From positions 4,030,001 to 4,094,000 of the forward strand of contig BJHW01000001.1 of assembly GCA_005405945.1 (NCBI GenBank): a stretch of DNA of 64,000 bases, in the 5' to 3' direction. The notes beneath the pieces are model-generated. The model was not told where the DNA came from, did no database searches, and saw only the letters and a list, made by a program, of their open reading frames with translations. The translations under genes and the position numbers were made by a program. Below are positions 44,251 to 53,443 of this stretch, one piece after another. Numbering within the stretch: position 1 is the stretch's first letter; each line of letters starts with the position of its first letter. The stretch comes from Streptomyces violaceusniger (lineage in GTDB: Bacteria > Actinomycetota > Actinomycetes > Streptomycetales > Streptomycetaceae).

Positions 44251-47200
44251 TTGGGACCAGCCTATGCGCGTCCCGTCCCGGGTCGCCTCGGCGAACTTCG
44301 CGTCGCCGAGGCGGCACCGCGCGGCCCGCTCGATCCGGGCCAGGTCCGGGTGGGCGTGGTCCCGCCGCCCGCGTACGGCCGTGCTCGCCGCGAGCAGCCG
44401 CGCGGCCTGCTCATGCTCGTCGCGGCGCAGTGCCAGGTCCGCGACCCCGACGAGCACATACGCGATCAGCAGCGCGTGTCCCACCTCGGACGCCGCCTCG
44501 CAGGCCGCCGCGCGGTGCGCCCGGGCCTCGCCGAGGTCGTCGGCGAGGTAGCCGAGCAGGTCGTGCGTCGCCGCGCGGATCTCCGCCCGCTCCGCCTCGT
44601 CGCCCAGCATGGCCGTCGCGAGGCCGAGTTGCCGGTGTGCCTCCTCGGCGTCGCCGTCCCACCGGGCGAGTTCCGCCCTCGCGAAGGCCAGCTCGGCCAG
44701 CGCGTCCGGCCAGGTGACCCGCTCCGCGCACCGCCGCGCCTCGGCGATGGCGGCCGCGCCGGCGTCCTCGTCGCCCAGCAGCCAGTACAGCTGCGCCTGC
44801 CGCGACCGCATCCGGATGACGTCCTCGGTGGCACCGACCTCGCTGACGACCGCGATCGCCTGCTCGTAGTGCTCGCACGCACCGGCGAAGTCGCCGCGTA
44901 CGGCGAGCAGGTTCGCCAGCTCGGTCAGGACGAGCGACATCCCGTACCGCTCGCCGAGCGCCCGGAACTCGGCGAGCGCCGCCTCCAGGTAGGCCTCCGC
45001 GGTCGGGCCGTCCTGCCGGTCCTGGCCGTCCTGCCGATTCTGGCCGTCCTGGCCATCCCGCCGGTCCTGGCCGTCCTGCCCGTCCTGGTTCTGCCCCTCC
45101 CGGCCGTCCCGGCCCTCCTGCCCGTCTCGCCCGAACATGATCCGCATCTTGCCCATGTGCCACCGGGCCAGCGCGCGCACCCAAGGGTCCTCGTCGTCCA
45201 GCATCGGTGCGAACGCGGTCAGGGCCGCTTCGGGCGCCCGCAGCATGTGTTCCAGCACCGCGATGAACTTCACCCCCGGGTGGTGGTGGCCGCACCGGCT
45301 GAGCCGGTGCGCCTCGTGGATCCACTCCGCGGCCTGGCGCTCGTCGCTCCGCCCGGAGGTCACGAAGTGCACGATCAGCGCGTACACCATGGCCCGTACG
45401 TCGTCGGGCACCTCCCCGGGCGTCCTGGTGGCCGCGGTGAGCAGCTCCAGGCCCTCGGTCCTGCGCCCGCCGAGCCACCAGTACCAGCCCGCGCCCGCCG
45501 CGAGCCGCATCGCCGCCCACGCCTCGCCCGCCGCGAGCGCGCCGCGCATCGCCGCGCCGATGTTGTCGTGCTCGGCCTCGAGCGTGGCCAGCCACTCCAG
45601 CTGCTCGGCGCGGCGCAGACGCGGCTCCGCGGTCTCGGTGAGCTCGGTGAAGTGGGCGAGATGCGCACGGCGCGCCAGGTCCGACTCCCCCGCCTCGGCG
45701 AGCCGGTGCCCGGCGTACTCCTTGATCGTGCCGAGCATGCGGTAGCGCGGGGCGCCGCCGCCCTCGGCGACCAGCAGCGACTTCTCGGTCAGCGCGGTGA
45801 GCAGCTCCAGCACCTGCTCCGGCTCGACTCCGTCGCCCGCGCAGACCCGTTCGGCCGCCTCCAGGCTCGCCCCGCCCGAGAACACCGAGAGTCTCCGCAA
45901 CACCCTCCGTTCGGCGTCGGTGAGCAGTTCCCAGCTCCAGTCGACCACCGCGCGCAGCGTCTTGTGCCGTGGCAGCGCGGTACGACTGCCGCTGGTCAGC
46001 AGGCGGAACCGGTCGTCGAGCCGGTGGGCGAGGTGATCGACGGACATGGTGCGCAGCCGGGCCGCGGCCAGTTCGATCGCCAGCGGCATCCCGTCCAGCG
46101 CCCGGCAGACCCGCGCCATCGTCGCCAGCGTGTGGGCGTCGGCCGCGAGGCCCCGGCGCACCGCCCCGGCCCGGTCCCGCAGCAGCTGGACGGCGGGCGA
46201 GGACCCGATCTCGCCCGGGCCCGCGTCCCCCTCCGGCAGGGCCAGCGGCTCGACCGGCCACAGCGCCTCCCCGGTGATGCCGAGCGGTTCCCGGCTCGTC
46301 GCCAGGATCCGCAGCCGTCGGCACTCCCGAGCACCCGGTGGGCGAACACCGCCGCCGACTCGATCACGTGCTCGCAGTTGTCCAGGATCAGCAGCGCCTC
46401 CCGCTCGCGGACGGCGGCGATGAGCCGGTCCGTCAGCTCCGCGTTCGGGGCCGCGCCGAGCAGCGCGTCCCGGAGGCCGAGCCCGGCGAGCGCCGACTGC
46501 GCCACGTCGCCGTCCGCGCCGATGGCGGCGAGCTCCACCAGCCAGGCCCCGTCCGGCAGTTCGCCCTCGCCGAGCAGCGTGCGCGCGGTCTCCGTGGCCA
46601 GCCTGGTCTTTCCCGCGCCGCCCGGCCCGATCACGGTGGTGAGCCGGTGCTCGGCGATCAGCCCGCGGACCGCGGCGACATCGGCGGCCCTGCCGACGAA
46701 GCTGGTCAGCTCGGCGCGCAGGTTGCTCTTATGGTTCCCCTCCCGCCGTTCGTCCCGCCGTTCCGCCCGCCTTTCCTCCCGCCGTTCGTCCCGCCGTTCG
46801 TCCCGCCGCCCCAGCTCGCCCCGCAACAGCGCGACGTGCAACGCGGCAAGCTCCGGCGAGGGGTCGACGCCCAGCGCGTCGGCCAGCGCTTCCCGCGCGC
46901 GCTGGTACACCTGCAGCGCCTCGCTGTCCCGACCGGACGCGGCGAGGGCCCGCATCAGCGCGCCGACGAGCCGTTCCCGCACCGGGTGCGCGGCCACCAG
47001 GTCGGTCAGCTCCGTGACCAGCTCCGCACCGCGCCCGAGGGCGACCTCCGCCTCGGCCCGCTCCTCCGTGGCGGTCAGCCGCAACCCCTCGAGCCGTACG
47101 ACCGCGGCGTCGAACGCGGCGCTGTCCCGCAGACCGACGTCCTGCATGGCCGCACCGCGCCACAGCTCAAGGCCCTCGCGCAACAGCCGCACCCGCCGAG

Positions 47201-47542
47201 ACTCGTCCTCGGCACGGGCCTGACCCGCGACGACGAGCCGTTCGAACCGCACGGCGTCGACGGCGCCGGGCTCCACCATCAGCCGATAGCCGTCCGGCTG
47301 CCCCTCGATCACCCCGCCCGGCAGTGCCTTCCGCAGCCGGGAGACCAGGCGCTGCAGGGCGTTCGCCGCATCGGCGGGCGGATGCTCCCCCAGATCCAGT
47401 CGACCAGCGACGCCTTCGGGACCACCTGTCCCGGCCTGAGCGCAAGGGTGACCAGCAGTCCGCGCAACCGCGCACCCGGCACGTCGGCCAGCCCGCCGTC
47501 GTCCGTGCGAACCTCGAGTGGCCCCAGCATCCCGATCTGCAC
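44224..47542 (-). CDS. AfsR/SARP-like regulator: BTAD, NB-ARC-type NTPase and TPR-rich C-terminus; two single-base frameshifts
   Basis: The protein is 1106 residues when one base is restored in each of the runs at 47397-47401 and 46326-46328. GTG 47542 opens a winged-helix domain (MQIGMLGPLEVRTDDGG, LRGLLVTLALRPGQVVPKAS, EHPPADAANALQRLVSRLRK). A BTAD helical domain follows, ending GVDPSPELAALHVALLRGEL. A charged Arg/Asp/Glu repeat joins it to the NTPase: TTVIGPGGAGKTRLATETAR (Walker A) and LLILDNCEHV (Walker B). The C-terminal half has TPR-like helices with an Asp/Gly/Gln repeat insert. It probably binds DNA on signal/ATP control and could activate the convergent ABC operon. Confidence 0.87.
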
Positions 47543-47729
47543 CCGCTGATTTTGCCACGGTGCGTTCGGCGGGCATCTTCGGCCGCCTACGGACTTGAGG
47601 ACGCCAACGGCCTTCAGTGCGCCTACGGCGTTGAGGCCGCCAACAGCCTTGAGGAGGCGGCCTGCGGCCTGATGGCGGCTCAGGACCGCTGGCGATCCCC
47701 GTGAACCGCTTGGCCGCCGGAGGCCGCGG
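47543..47729. other. spacer with degenerate 33-bp repeats
   Basis: Two imperfect copies of a unit like GCCTACGGACTTGAGGACGC CAACGGCCTT (about 47584 and 47618), then a shorter third. Read on the plus strand they would give AYGLEDANGL and AYGVEAANSL, but no credible gene is present. The regulator and the XRE gene flank this 190-bp gap. Confidence 0.4.
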
Positions 47730-48581
47730 TCAGCCGGGTACGTCCATGCGCTGTGTGCCGATCACCGACAGCAGCCGCAGAGCCTCCTCCGCCGGGGAGC
47801 CGGGATCGGCCGTGTAGATCACGACTCGCTGGTCCCGGTCGGTGATGTCCAGGACATCGCAGTTGAGCGTGATGGGACCGATCAGGGGGTGCCGAAAGGT
47901 CTTGTGCGGGGCGGGTTCGACCGACATGTCGTACGCGGCCCACAGCCGGGCGAACTCCGCGCTGCCGGTGAGCAGATCCCTCACCAGGGTGGCCACTTCG
48001 GGGTCGTCGGGGTAGCGGGCGGCGGCGGCCCGCAGGTGCCGGGCCGCGGTACGTCCGAAAATGTCCATGCCGGACCGGCTGTACCACTGCCGCTCCCCCG
48101 CGCCCGCATCGAGGAAGGTACGGCGCAGGAAGTTGCGCTCGTGCCGGGGCAGGGCGGAGAAGTCCTCCAGGAGTGCGGCCGCCAGGTCGTTGTGGGCGAT
48201 CACCTCGTAGGTCGCGGACAGGACGAGTGCCGCGGCGTGCGGGAGCCGCCGCAGCAGGTCCAGGATGCTCGGGCGCACCTCGCGGGACGGTCCTGCCGGC
48301 GGGGCGGGCGGGGTGCCGGCGAGGTAGTGCAGGTGGACGCGCTCGGCGTCCGACAGGCGCAGGGCACGGGTCAGACCGGCCAGCACCTCGCGCGAGGGGC
48401 GCGGGCCACGGGCCTGCTCCAGCCGCGTGTAGTACTCGGTCGAGATGTACGCCAGCTGCGCCACCTCCTCGCGCCGCAGCCCCGGGGTACGACGCCTCGG
48501 CCCGGCGGGCAGCCCCACATCGGCGGGGGTGATCCGCTCGCGCCTGCTGCGCAGGAAGCCGGCCAGCTCACGTCTGTCCAT
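47730..48581 (-). CDS. XRE regulator with MmyB-like ligand-binding domain
   Basis: A 283-residue paralog of the regulator at 37.1 kb. HTH: FLRSRRERITPADVGLPAGP, RTPGLRREEVAQLAYISTEY and YTRLEQARGPRPS. The MmyB-like domain follows: VLSATYEVIAHNDLAAALLE, FLRRTFLDAGAGERQWYSRS, FRHPLIGPITLNCDVLDITD and RVVIYTADPGSPAEEALRLL. ATG 48581 is divergent from an SDR gene at 48671, separated by only 89 bp that hold two palindromes. It is the probable regulator of that gene and itself. Confidence 0.92.
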   Translation of the reverse strand: MDRRELAGFLRSRRERITPADVGLPAGPRRRTPGLRREEVAQLAYISTEYYTRLEQARGPRPSREVLAGLTRALRLSDAERVHLHYLAGTPPAPPAGPSREVRPSILDLLRRLPHAAALVLSATYEVIAHNDLAAALLEDFSALPRHERNFLRRTFLDAGAGERQWYSRSGMDIFGRTAARHLRAAAARYPDDPEVATLVRDLLTGSAEFARLWAAYDMSVEPAPHKTFRHPLIGPITLNCDVLDITDRDQRVVIYTADPGSPAEEALRLLSVIGTQRMDVPG

Positions 48582-48638
48582 GCACTCCACTGTGCACGGG
48601 GCCGACGGAGCCGATCCAGGTACCGCCGGTTCCTGGAT
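48581..48638. promoter_or_regulatory. operator palindromes between the XRE and SDR genes
   Basis: ATCCAGGTACC, three bases, GGTTCCTGGAT (48614-48638) is an inverted repeat matching at 10 of 11 positions. A second, TGCAC-N6-GTGCA, overlaps the regulator start codon at 48581-48596. Both are placed to serve the divergent promoters. Confidence 0.6.
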
Positions 48639-48670
48639 GAGGGTGCGCGGCCGGACACAGGCTCGTCGCC

Positions 48671-49492
48671 ATGGACAACACACAGACCACCGACACCACC
48701 CCCGCCGCCTCGGGCCTGCTGGCCGACAAGGGCCTGCTGGCCGACAAGGTCGCCTTCATCAGCGGAGCCGGCCGCGGCATCGGCGCCGCCGCGGCACGGC
48801 TGTTCGCCCGGGAAGGCGCCCGGGTCCTGCTCGCGGCCCGCACGGAGGCCCAGCTCGAAGCGGTGGCCGCACAGATCCGGGCGGCGGGCGGCACCGCGGA
48901 GTACGCGGTGTGCGACCTGGCCGACGCGACCAGCGTGCGCGCCGCCGTCGACCGCACCGTGGAGGCGTACGGCCGACTCGACGTCGCCTTCAACAACGGG
49001 GCGCTCGGCACGCGGCGGATCGGCCCGATGGACCAGGTGCGGGAGGCGGACTTCGACGAGCAGTACAGCGTCAACCTCAAGGGCGTCTGGCTGGCCCTGG
49101 CCGCTCAGGTCGCCGCGATCAGGGCGACCGCCGGCACGGGCGCCATCGTCAACACCTCGTCCGTCGGCGGCTGGAGGGGCAACCCCGTACTGCCCGCGTA
49201 CAGCGCGATGAAGCGAGGTGTCCACAGCCTCACCGAGTCGGCCGCCGTCGCCTACGGCCCGGAAGGCATCCGCGTCAACGCCATCGCCCCCGGCACCACG
49301 CTGACCGAGATGATGCGCGGCTGGGAAGCGGCATCGCCGGGCGTGATCGACCAGCTCAACGCGCGCACCCCACTGCGCCGCGCCGCCGAGCCCGAGGAGG
49401 TCGCCGAGGCCGCCGCCTGGCTGCTGAGCGACCGCGCCTCCTACGTCACCGGAGTGGTCCTCTCCGTCGACGGCGGCATGCGGGCGTCGTGA
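48671..49492 (+). CDS. short-chain dehydrogenase/reductase
   Basis: A 273-residue classical SDR. The cofactor motif is FISGAGRGIGAAAARLF (TGxxxGxG type), with the NNGALG region. The catalytic Ser is in IVNTSSVGGW and Tyr-x3-Lys in PAYSAMKRG. YVTGVVLSVDGGM ends the fold. The N-terminal 25 residues contain a tandem duplication of GLLADK (18-bp repeat). It oxidises or reduces an alcohol/carbonyl with NAD(P). The divergent MmyB-type gene is its likely regulator. Confidence 0.93.
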   Translation: MDNTQTTDTTPAASGLLADKGLLADKVAFISGAGRGIGAAAARLFAREGARVLLAARTEAQLEAVAAQIRAAGGTAEYAVCDLADATSVRAAVDRTVEAYGRLDVAFNNGALGTRRIGPMDQVREADFDEQYSVNLKGVWLALAAQVAAIRATAGTGAIVNTSSVGGWRGNPVLPAYSAMKRGVHSLTESAAVAYGPEGIRVNAIAPGTTLTEMMRGWEAASPGVIDQLNARTPLRRAAEPEEVAEAAAWLLSDRASYVTGVVLSVDGGMRAS

Positions 49493-49535
49493 GCCGAGGC
49501 CGGGTGCCGACAAGATCCGCCGCGGATCGGCGACG

Positions 49536-50054
49536 TCATCGCCCGATGCTGCGGTGCCATCGGATCTCGCCGTCGCGCCATTCGTCGGTGGGGGTGAGTC
49601 CGGCGGCGCCGGCGACGGCGGCGGATGCCCGGTGTTCGGGGTGGATGTGGGCGATGACGGTGTGCACCGGCTGCCGGCCGAGCCAGTCGACAAGCCCTCG
49701 GGCCGCTTCGGTGGCGATGCCTCTTCCCTGCCACGGGGTCCCCACCACCCAGGCGATCTCGGCGACGGGCCCGTGGCCGGAGGGGCTGACCGTCGCCTGG
49801 ACGGTGCCCGTCAGGCAGGACGCGTCACGGAGCCGGATCACCCAATTCAGCCAGGTGATATCCGGATCGGGCGAGCCCGCGGTCATGCGCTGGTAGCGCG
49901 AGCGCAGGGCTTGCGGGGTGTCCGGAGCGCCGCCGATGAACATGTGCAGGGCCGGGTCGGAGAGCACGGTGGCCATCTCCTCGGCGTGCTCGACGTGCAG
50001 CGGCAGCAGGTCCAGCCGCCTGGTGCTGATGCCCTGGGCCGCGAGGGTGCTCAC
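49536..50054 (-). CDS. GNAT-family acetyltransferase (RimJ/RimL-like)
   Basis: A 172-residue protein from GTG 50054. STRRLDLLPLHVEHAEEMAT at the start, WVVGTPWQGRGIATEAARGL (acetyl-CoA loop QGRGIA) and ASAAVAGAAGLTPTDEWRDG are typical of the RimJ/RimL-like Acetyltransf_3 group, which acetylates ribosomal protein N-termini or small molecules. Its GTG overlaps the stop of a short upstream reading frame (GTGA at 50051-50054). The target is unknown. Confidence 0.88.
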   Translation of the reverse strand: MSTLAAQGISTRRLDLLPLHVEHAEEMATVLSDPALHMFIGGAPDTPQALRSRYQRMTAGSPDPDITWLNWVIRLRDASCLTGTVQATVSPSGHGPVAEIAWVVGTPWQGRGIATEAARGLVDWLGRQPVHTVIAHIHPEHRASAAVAGAAGLTPTDEWRDGEIRWHRSIGR

Positions 50055-50140
50055 GCCGCGACCGCCTGGGGGCGTTCGGCGTCGGCCGCGCGTTGGAGTC
50101 CGATGAGTCTGTCGGGGATGTCCACGGCCGGATCATAAGC
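50051..50140 (-). pseudogene. fragment of a YDP-x3-IP-x-RL-type small protein, copy 1
   Basis: A short reverse-strand frame reads AYDPAVDIPDRLIGLQRAAD then AERPQAVAA and stops at 50051. The same block recurs at 51.1 kb (YDPRGEIPGRLVQLQTAADV). No start with a ribosome site is visible, and family members that I recall begin with this block but are longer. I read it as a truncated copy. Confidence 0.45.
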
Positions 50141-50249
50141 CGGTCCGCCCCCGCCCCTCGTTTTCCGGAATAACCGATTCCTCATGCGATTTTCGCGCGC
50201 AGGGCTGATCATCTGCATACCTGAAGTTCGAACACGGAGGCATATATTC

Positions 50250-50852
50250 ATGAGACCGACGCGTGCCGCTCTGCTCGTCGTGGCCACCGCCCTGACCCCA
50301 GCCCTCCTCTTCACCGCCCCGGCGTTTGCCAGCGGTTCGGCGGCCGTGGCCACCACCACGGCCGTGGCGGCCACGTCGGACACCCCGGTGGACGAGATGT
50401 CGGAGGACGAACTGCGGGCCGCGATCGCCGCCATCCTGGCGGACGAGGACAGCGGCCGGGCGGTCGTCCGAGAGGCCAATGAGGCCCTCAACGGCACCGT
50501 GGATGACATGCGCACCTTCTTGAAGACCGGCTACCGGCTGGCCCAGGCCGAGGACGACCGGGTCGCCATCGCCCGCATCCTCTACGCGGCAACGCGGAAC
50601 AGTGACAAGCGAGTCATCGAGGAGGCCAACAAGCTCCTCGACAACGACTCCCCGGAGGAGATGCGCGCCTGGCTGGAGACCGGCTACCGACTGGCCCAAG
50701 CCGAGGACGACGCCGTCTACATAGCTCGCATGCTCGCGAACCCGGACATCAGCGATGGCCTCCGCGCCGCAGCCAACGCAGCCCTCGACGACGGCTCCCC
50801 GGAGACCCTGCGCTACTTCCGTGAGGTGGGGCAGTACGAGGTGGACGGCTAG
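50250..50852 (+). CDS. secreted ALF-repeat protein
   Basis: The protein is 200 residues from ATG 50250 with CGGAGG upstream. A clear signal peptide is present (RAALLVVATALTPALLFTAP then AFASG). Three ALF-type repeats follow, about 40 residues each: ANEALNGTVDDMRTFLKTGY RLAQAEDD, ANKLLDNDSPEEMRAWLETG YRLAQAEDD, and a degenerate ANAALDDGSPETLRYFREVG. ALF repeats (PF03752, short helical repeats) occur in actinobacterial secreted proteins, including polymorphic-toxin-like ones. Here there is no C-terminal effector domain. The role is unknown. Its flanks carry two copies of a small gene fragment in the same orientation. Confidence 0.87.
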   Translation: MRPTRAALLVVATALTPALLFTAPAFASGSAAVATTTAVAATSDTPVDEMSEDELRAAIAAILADEDSGRAVVREANEALNGTVDDMRTFLKTGYRLAQAEDDRVAIARILYAATRNSDKRVIEEANKLLDNDSPEEMRAWLETGYRLAQAEDDAVYIARMLANPDISDGLRAAANAALDDGSPETLRYFREVGQYEVDG

Positions 50853-51041
50853 GCCAAGCGAGGGCGCCCCCGCCCGGCGCGCCCTGCGGCCGTTGGCGTG
50901 CCGGCGGACGGGGCCCGCAGCCTCAGCCGGAGCCGACGCCGAGTGTGACAACGCCGGACGCGCTCGTGCGGGGCCGGCGCCGTCTCTGGCTCAAACGACG
51001 CTGCGCTGCGTCGTGCCAGATCCTCTACTGGGGCGGCGTGC

Positions 51042-51293
51042 TCATCGCCGTCGAGGCCGCTGAGCTTGGGGCGCTCGACATCGGCCGCCGTCTGGAGTTG
51101 GACGAGTCTGCCGGGTATTTCCCCGCGGGGATCGTAAGCCGCTGATCCAATGCTCGATGGTGGATTTATGAGTCCGTAACGCCACCCCACACTCGGCAGC
51201 CATGGCACGCACCTCCTTGGCCAGGGCCTCGTACGTCAGCCCGGACTCGGCGACCAGGTTCCTCAGTCGGCGATTCGGCGTGCGCTTGGTCAT
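51042..51293 (-). pseudogene. truncated helix-turn-helix protein fused to small-protein fragment copy 2
   Basis: ATG 51293 opens TKRTPNRRLRNLVAESGLTY EALAKEVRAMAAE, the N-terminus of a common Streptomyces HTH regulator family (about 400 residues). After TIEHWISG the similarity stops. The next bases, in another frame, encode YDPRGEIPGRLVQLQTAADV ERPKLSGLDG (51145-51063), the same block seen at 50.1 kb. The gene is therefore broken at the junction near 51140. It is probably non-functional. Confidence 0.6.
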
Positions 51294-51489
51294 GAGTACC
51301 TGCCCCGTATACCCGATATACCGCTTGGCCTGCCCGACACCGTACCGCCACCAACCCGACCTGGGTTGACTGACTGTCAGGGCCAGACGGTCGGGAATTA
51401 CGGCTCCCCCGTCCCCGACCGCGGGCCAGGCACGACGTCCACAGCGCGCTCACTCCCGGGTGCGAGGGACGGAACACCATGGAGGAATC

Positions 51490-51836
51490 ATGAACACGCA
51501 GACCCGGGCCTGTGGGCGCTGGGGCACTCGACGCCGACCACGGCAGCTGTGATTCGGCAGGACGGCATGATCTTTGCTGACTGCCCTGACTCCCCATCTC
51601 TGACAGTGCTGCGCGGCTGGCTCTCCGAATGGGAAGCGGCAGGCCGCCCAACCCCCGAGGTCCACACCCCGATCCTGGTCCGACGCGACGACGGGCAAGG
51701 CCCAACTGGCCGGGACCTGCGACTTATCGGTCCCTCCGGGATGCGCGCCGGCAACCAGGCCCCGACTGCCGGTGCTCCCGGCCCGCCCGGCGGGCGAGCT
51801 CCACACCGGCCGTGGCACCGGACAGGTGGTCATTGA
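51490..51836 (+). CDS. small hypothetical protein, possibly 3-prime truncated; single-base frameshift
   Basis: ATG 51490 follows GGAGGAATC, a strong ribosome site. One extra C at 51503-51505 joins it to the frame WALGHSTPTTAAVIRQDGMI FADCPDSPSLTVLRGWLSEW EAAGRPTPEVHTPILVRRDD, giving 115 residues. As sequenced the ATG frame ends at 51552. The last 35 residues after GPSGM are Pro/Gly-rich and overlap, on the opposite strand, a fragment of another gene, so the true 3-prime end was probably replaced. I recognise no family. Confidence 0.5.
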
Positions 51837-51852
51837 GGTAGATGCTGAGCAT
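51724..51852 (-). pseudogene. 5-prime fragment of an IYLNDHLSGATAGVELARR-type conserved gene
   Basis: ATG 51852 opens MLSIYLNDHLSGATAGVELA RRAGREHR. This is the N-terminus of a widespread Streptomyces protein normally about 150-160 residues long. The similarity ends after about 28 residues, and the frame runs into unrelated sequence and stops at 51724. It is a remnant left by a rearrangement. Confidence 0.6.
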
Positions 51853-52218
51853 GCGGGGGATGGCCTGGGCTCGCCCATGATCGTCCTCCCGGAGTCGGCA
51901 CGGTCGTCGTATCACCCGACGCGCCCCTGGGGAGTGCCCAGCCATCACGGCCTCAACCGCCGCAGGTTGGTGGTTCGCCGCGGCCGAGCGCGCGACACGG
52001 CGGGCACGGCTGTCGGCGCCGCGGGTGAGGAGGGAACAGGGCGGGTCTCCGGTGTGCGGGGCGATGACGCTCGAACTCGACATGGTGTGCGAGTCGTGCC
52101 GCAATCATCTGTTCACGATCACCGAATCCCCGAGAAACATGCATGCGGAATGTTTCCTTCCGCCGCATCCGTCCAGGTCGTGGCAGTGCACATCCCGCCG
52201 AGGAGAAGAACGCCGCCC
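51853..52218. other. spacer without a supportable gene
   Basis: Contains short open frames in all phases but no ribosome site followed by a recognisable protein. The last 100 bp hold the promoter and leader of the asparaginase gene (CATGCATGCGGAATG, then GAGGAGAAG). Confidence 0.5.
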
Positions 52219-53340
52219 ATGCGCATGCTCACCCGCCGTTCCACCGTGCTGCTCACCCTCCTGACCGCCGCCGTCGGCACGACCGCGCCGGTCGCCGGCG
52301 CGGAACAGGAGAAGAAGGCCCTTCCGAAGGTCGCCGTCATCGGCACGGGAGGCACCATCGCCGGTGTCAGCAAGAGCCGGGTGTCCTTCCAGGACTATGA
52401 GGCGGGCAAGCTGCCGATAGCGAAGCTCGTCGGCGACCTCAAGCCGGAGGTGGACTCCGTCGCCGACGTCACCACGGAGCAGTTCGGCAACAAGGGCTCC
52501 AGCGGCTACTCGATCGCCGACTACCGCCGGCTGACAGCCACGGTCGACGCCCAGTTGGAGAAGAACGACGCGGCCGTCGTCACCACCGGCACCGACACGA
52601 TGGAGGAGTTCGCGTACTGGCTGGATCTGACGGTCCGCAGCGACAAGCCCGTGATCCTCACCGGCGCCATGCGCCCGTGGACGGTGATCGGCACGGACGC
52701 CCCCGCGAACCTCTACAACGCCATCCACCTGGCCGCCAGCCGGAAGACGACCTGCTACGGCACCGTGCTGATGCTCAACGACCAGATCCAGGCCGCCCGC
52801 GAGGTCCGTAAGACCAACGCCCTGCGGATGGACACCTTCACCAGCGGGGACAGCGGTGAGCTCGGCGTCATCGACCAGGACAACATCCGGCTGAACCGGG
52901 CCCCCGCCCGGGTCCAGAAGTGCGGGAAGAAGACCTGGAAGACGCCGTTCGACCTCGACCGGATCGCCAAGAAAGCGCTGCCGAAGATCGAGATCGCTTA
53001 CAGCTATCAGGACGCGAGCGGTGACGCCGTCAAGGCGTTCGCCGACTCCGGCGCGGACGGCGTGGTCACCGCCGGAACCGGCGCGGGCGGCATCTCCCCG
53101 GCCATGTCGAAAGCGCGCGAGGACGCCGTCAAGAACGGTGTGCTGTTCGCCTCCACGACCCGCACCGGCAACGGCTCCGTCTACGACGACCACACCGACG
53201 GCGTCATCGGAGCGGAGGACCTGACCGCGCAGAAGGCCCGTCTGCTGCTCCTCCTCTCGCTCGCCGCGACGGATGACCAGAGCCAGATCCGGAAGTGGTT
53301 CGCCACCCTGGGCACCGCGCAGTTCATCACCCGGCGGTAG
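52219..53340 (+). CDS. secreted type II L-asparaginase
   Basis: A 373-residue protein from ATG 52219. The signal peptide MRMLTRRSTVLLTLLTAAVG ends at APVAGA. The first active-site Thr is in VIGTGGTIAGVS and the second in VTTGTDTMEEFAYWL, with the catalytic Lys region VVTAGTGAGGISPAM. The length matches periplasmic-type EcAII-like enzymes. It hydrolyses L-asparagine to aspartate and ammonia outside the cell. It is single, with no transport or regulator neighbours, and lies between a scarred region and an integrase remnant. Confidence 0.93.
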   Translation: MRMLTRRSTVLLTLLTAAVGTTAPVAGAEQEKKALPKVAVIGTGGTIAGVSKSRVSFQDYEAGKLPIAKLVGDLKPEVDSVADVTTEQFGNKGSSGYSIADYRRLTATVDAQLEKNDAAVVTTGTDTMEEFAYWLDLTVRSDKPVILTGAMRPWTVIGTDAPANLYNAIHLAASRKTTCYGTVLMLNDQIQAAREVRKTNALRMDTFTSGDSGELGVIDQDNIRLNRAPARVQKCGKKTWKTPFDLDRIAKKALPKIEIAYSYQDASGDAVKAFADSGADGVVTAGTGAGGISPAMSKAREDAVKNGVLFASTTRTGNGSVYDDHTDGVIGAEDLTAQKARLLLLLSLAATDDQSQIRKWFATLGTAQFITRR

Positions 53341-53443
53341 GGGTCAACTTCGCGCAGCTGCGGGCGACAGTACCGGCGAAGGCCCGGCGGCGGAGGGAGC
53401 GCGTCCCAGCGGTCCGAGGGCTACGTCTGGGCCGCACTTGAAG
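53341..53443. other. junction beyond the truncated integrase
   Basis: Contains an AT-richer ACTTGAAGTCAAGGT sequence (53437-53451), which resembles a MerR-type promoter element, just where the integrase similarity ends. No gene is present. Confidence 0.3.
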
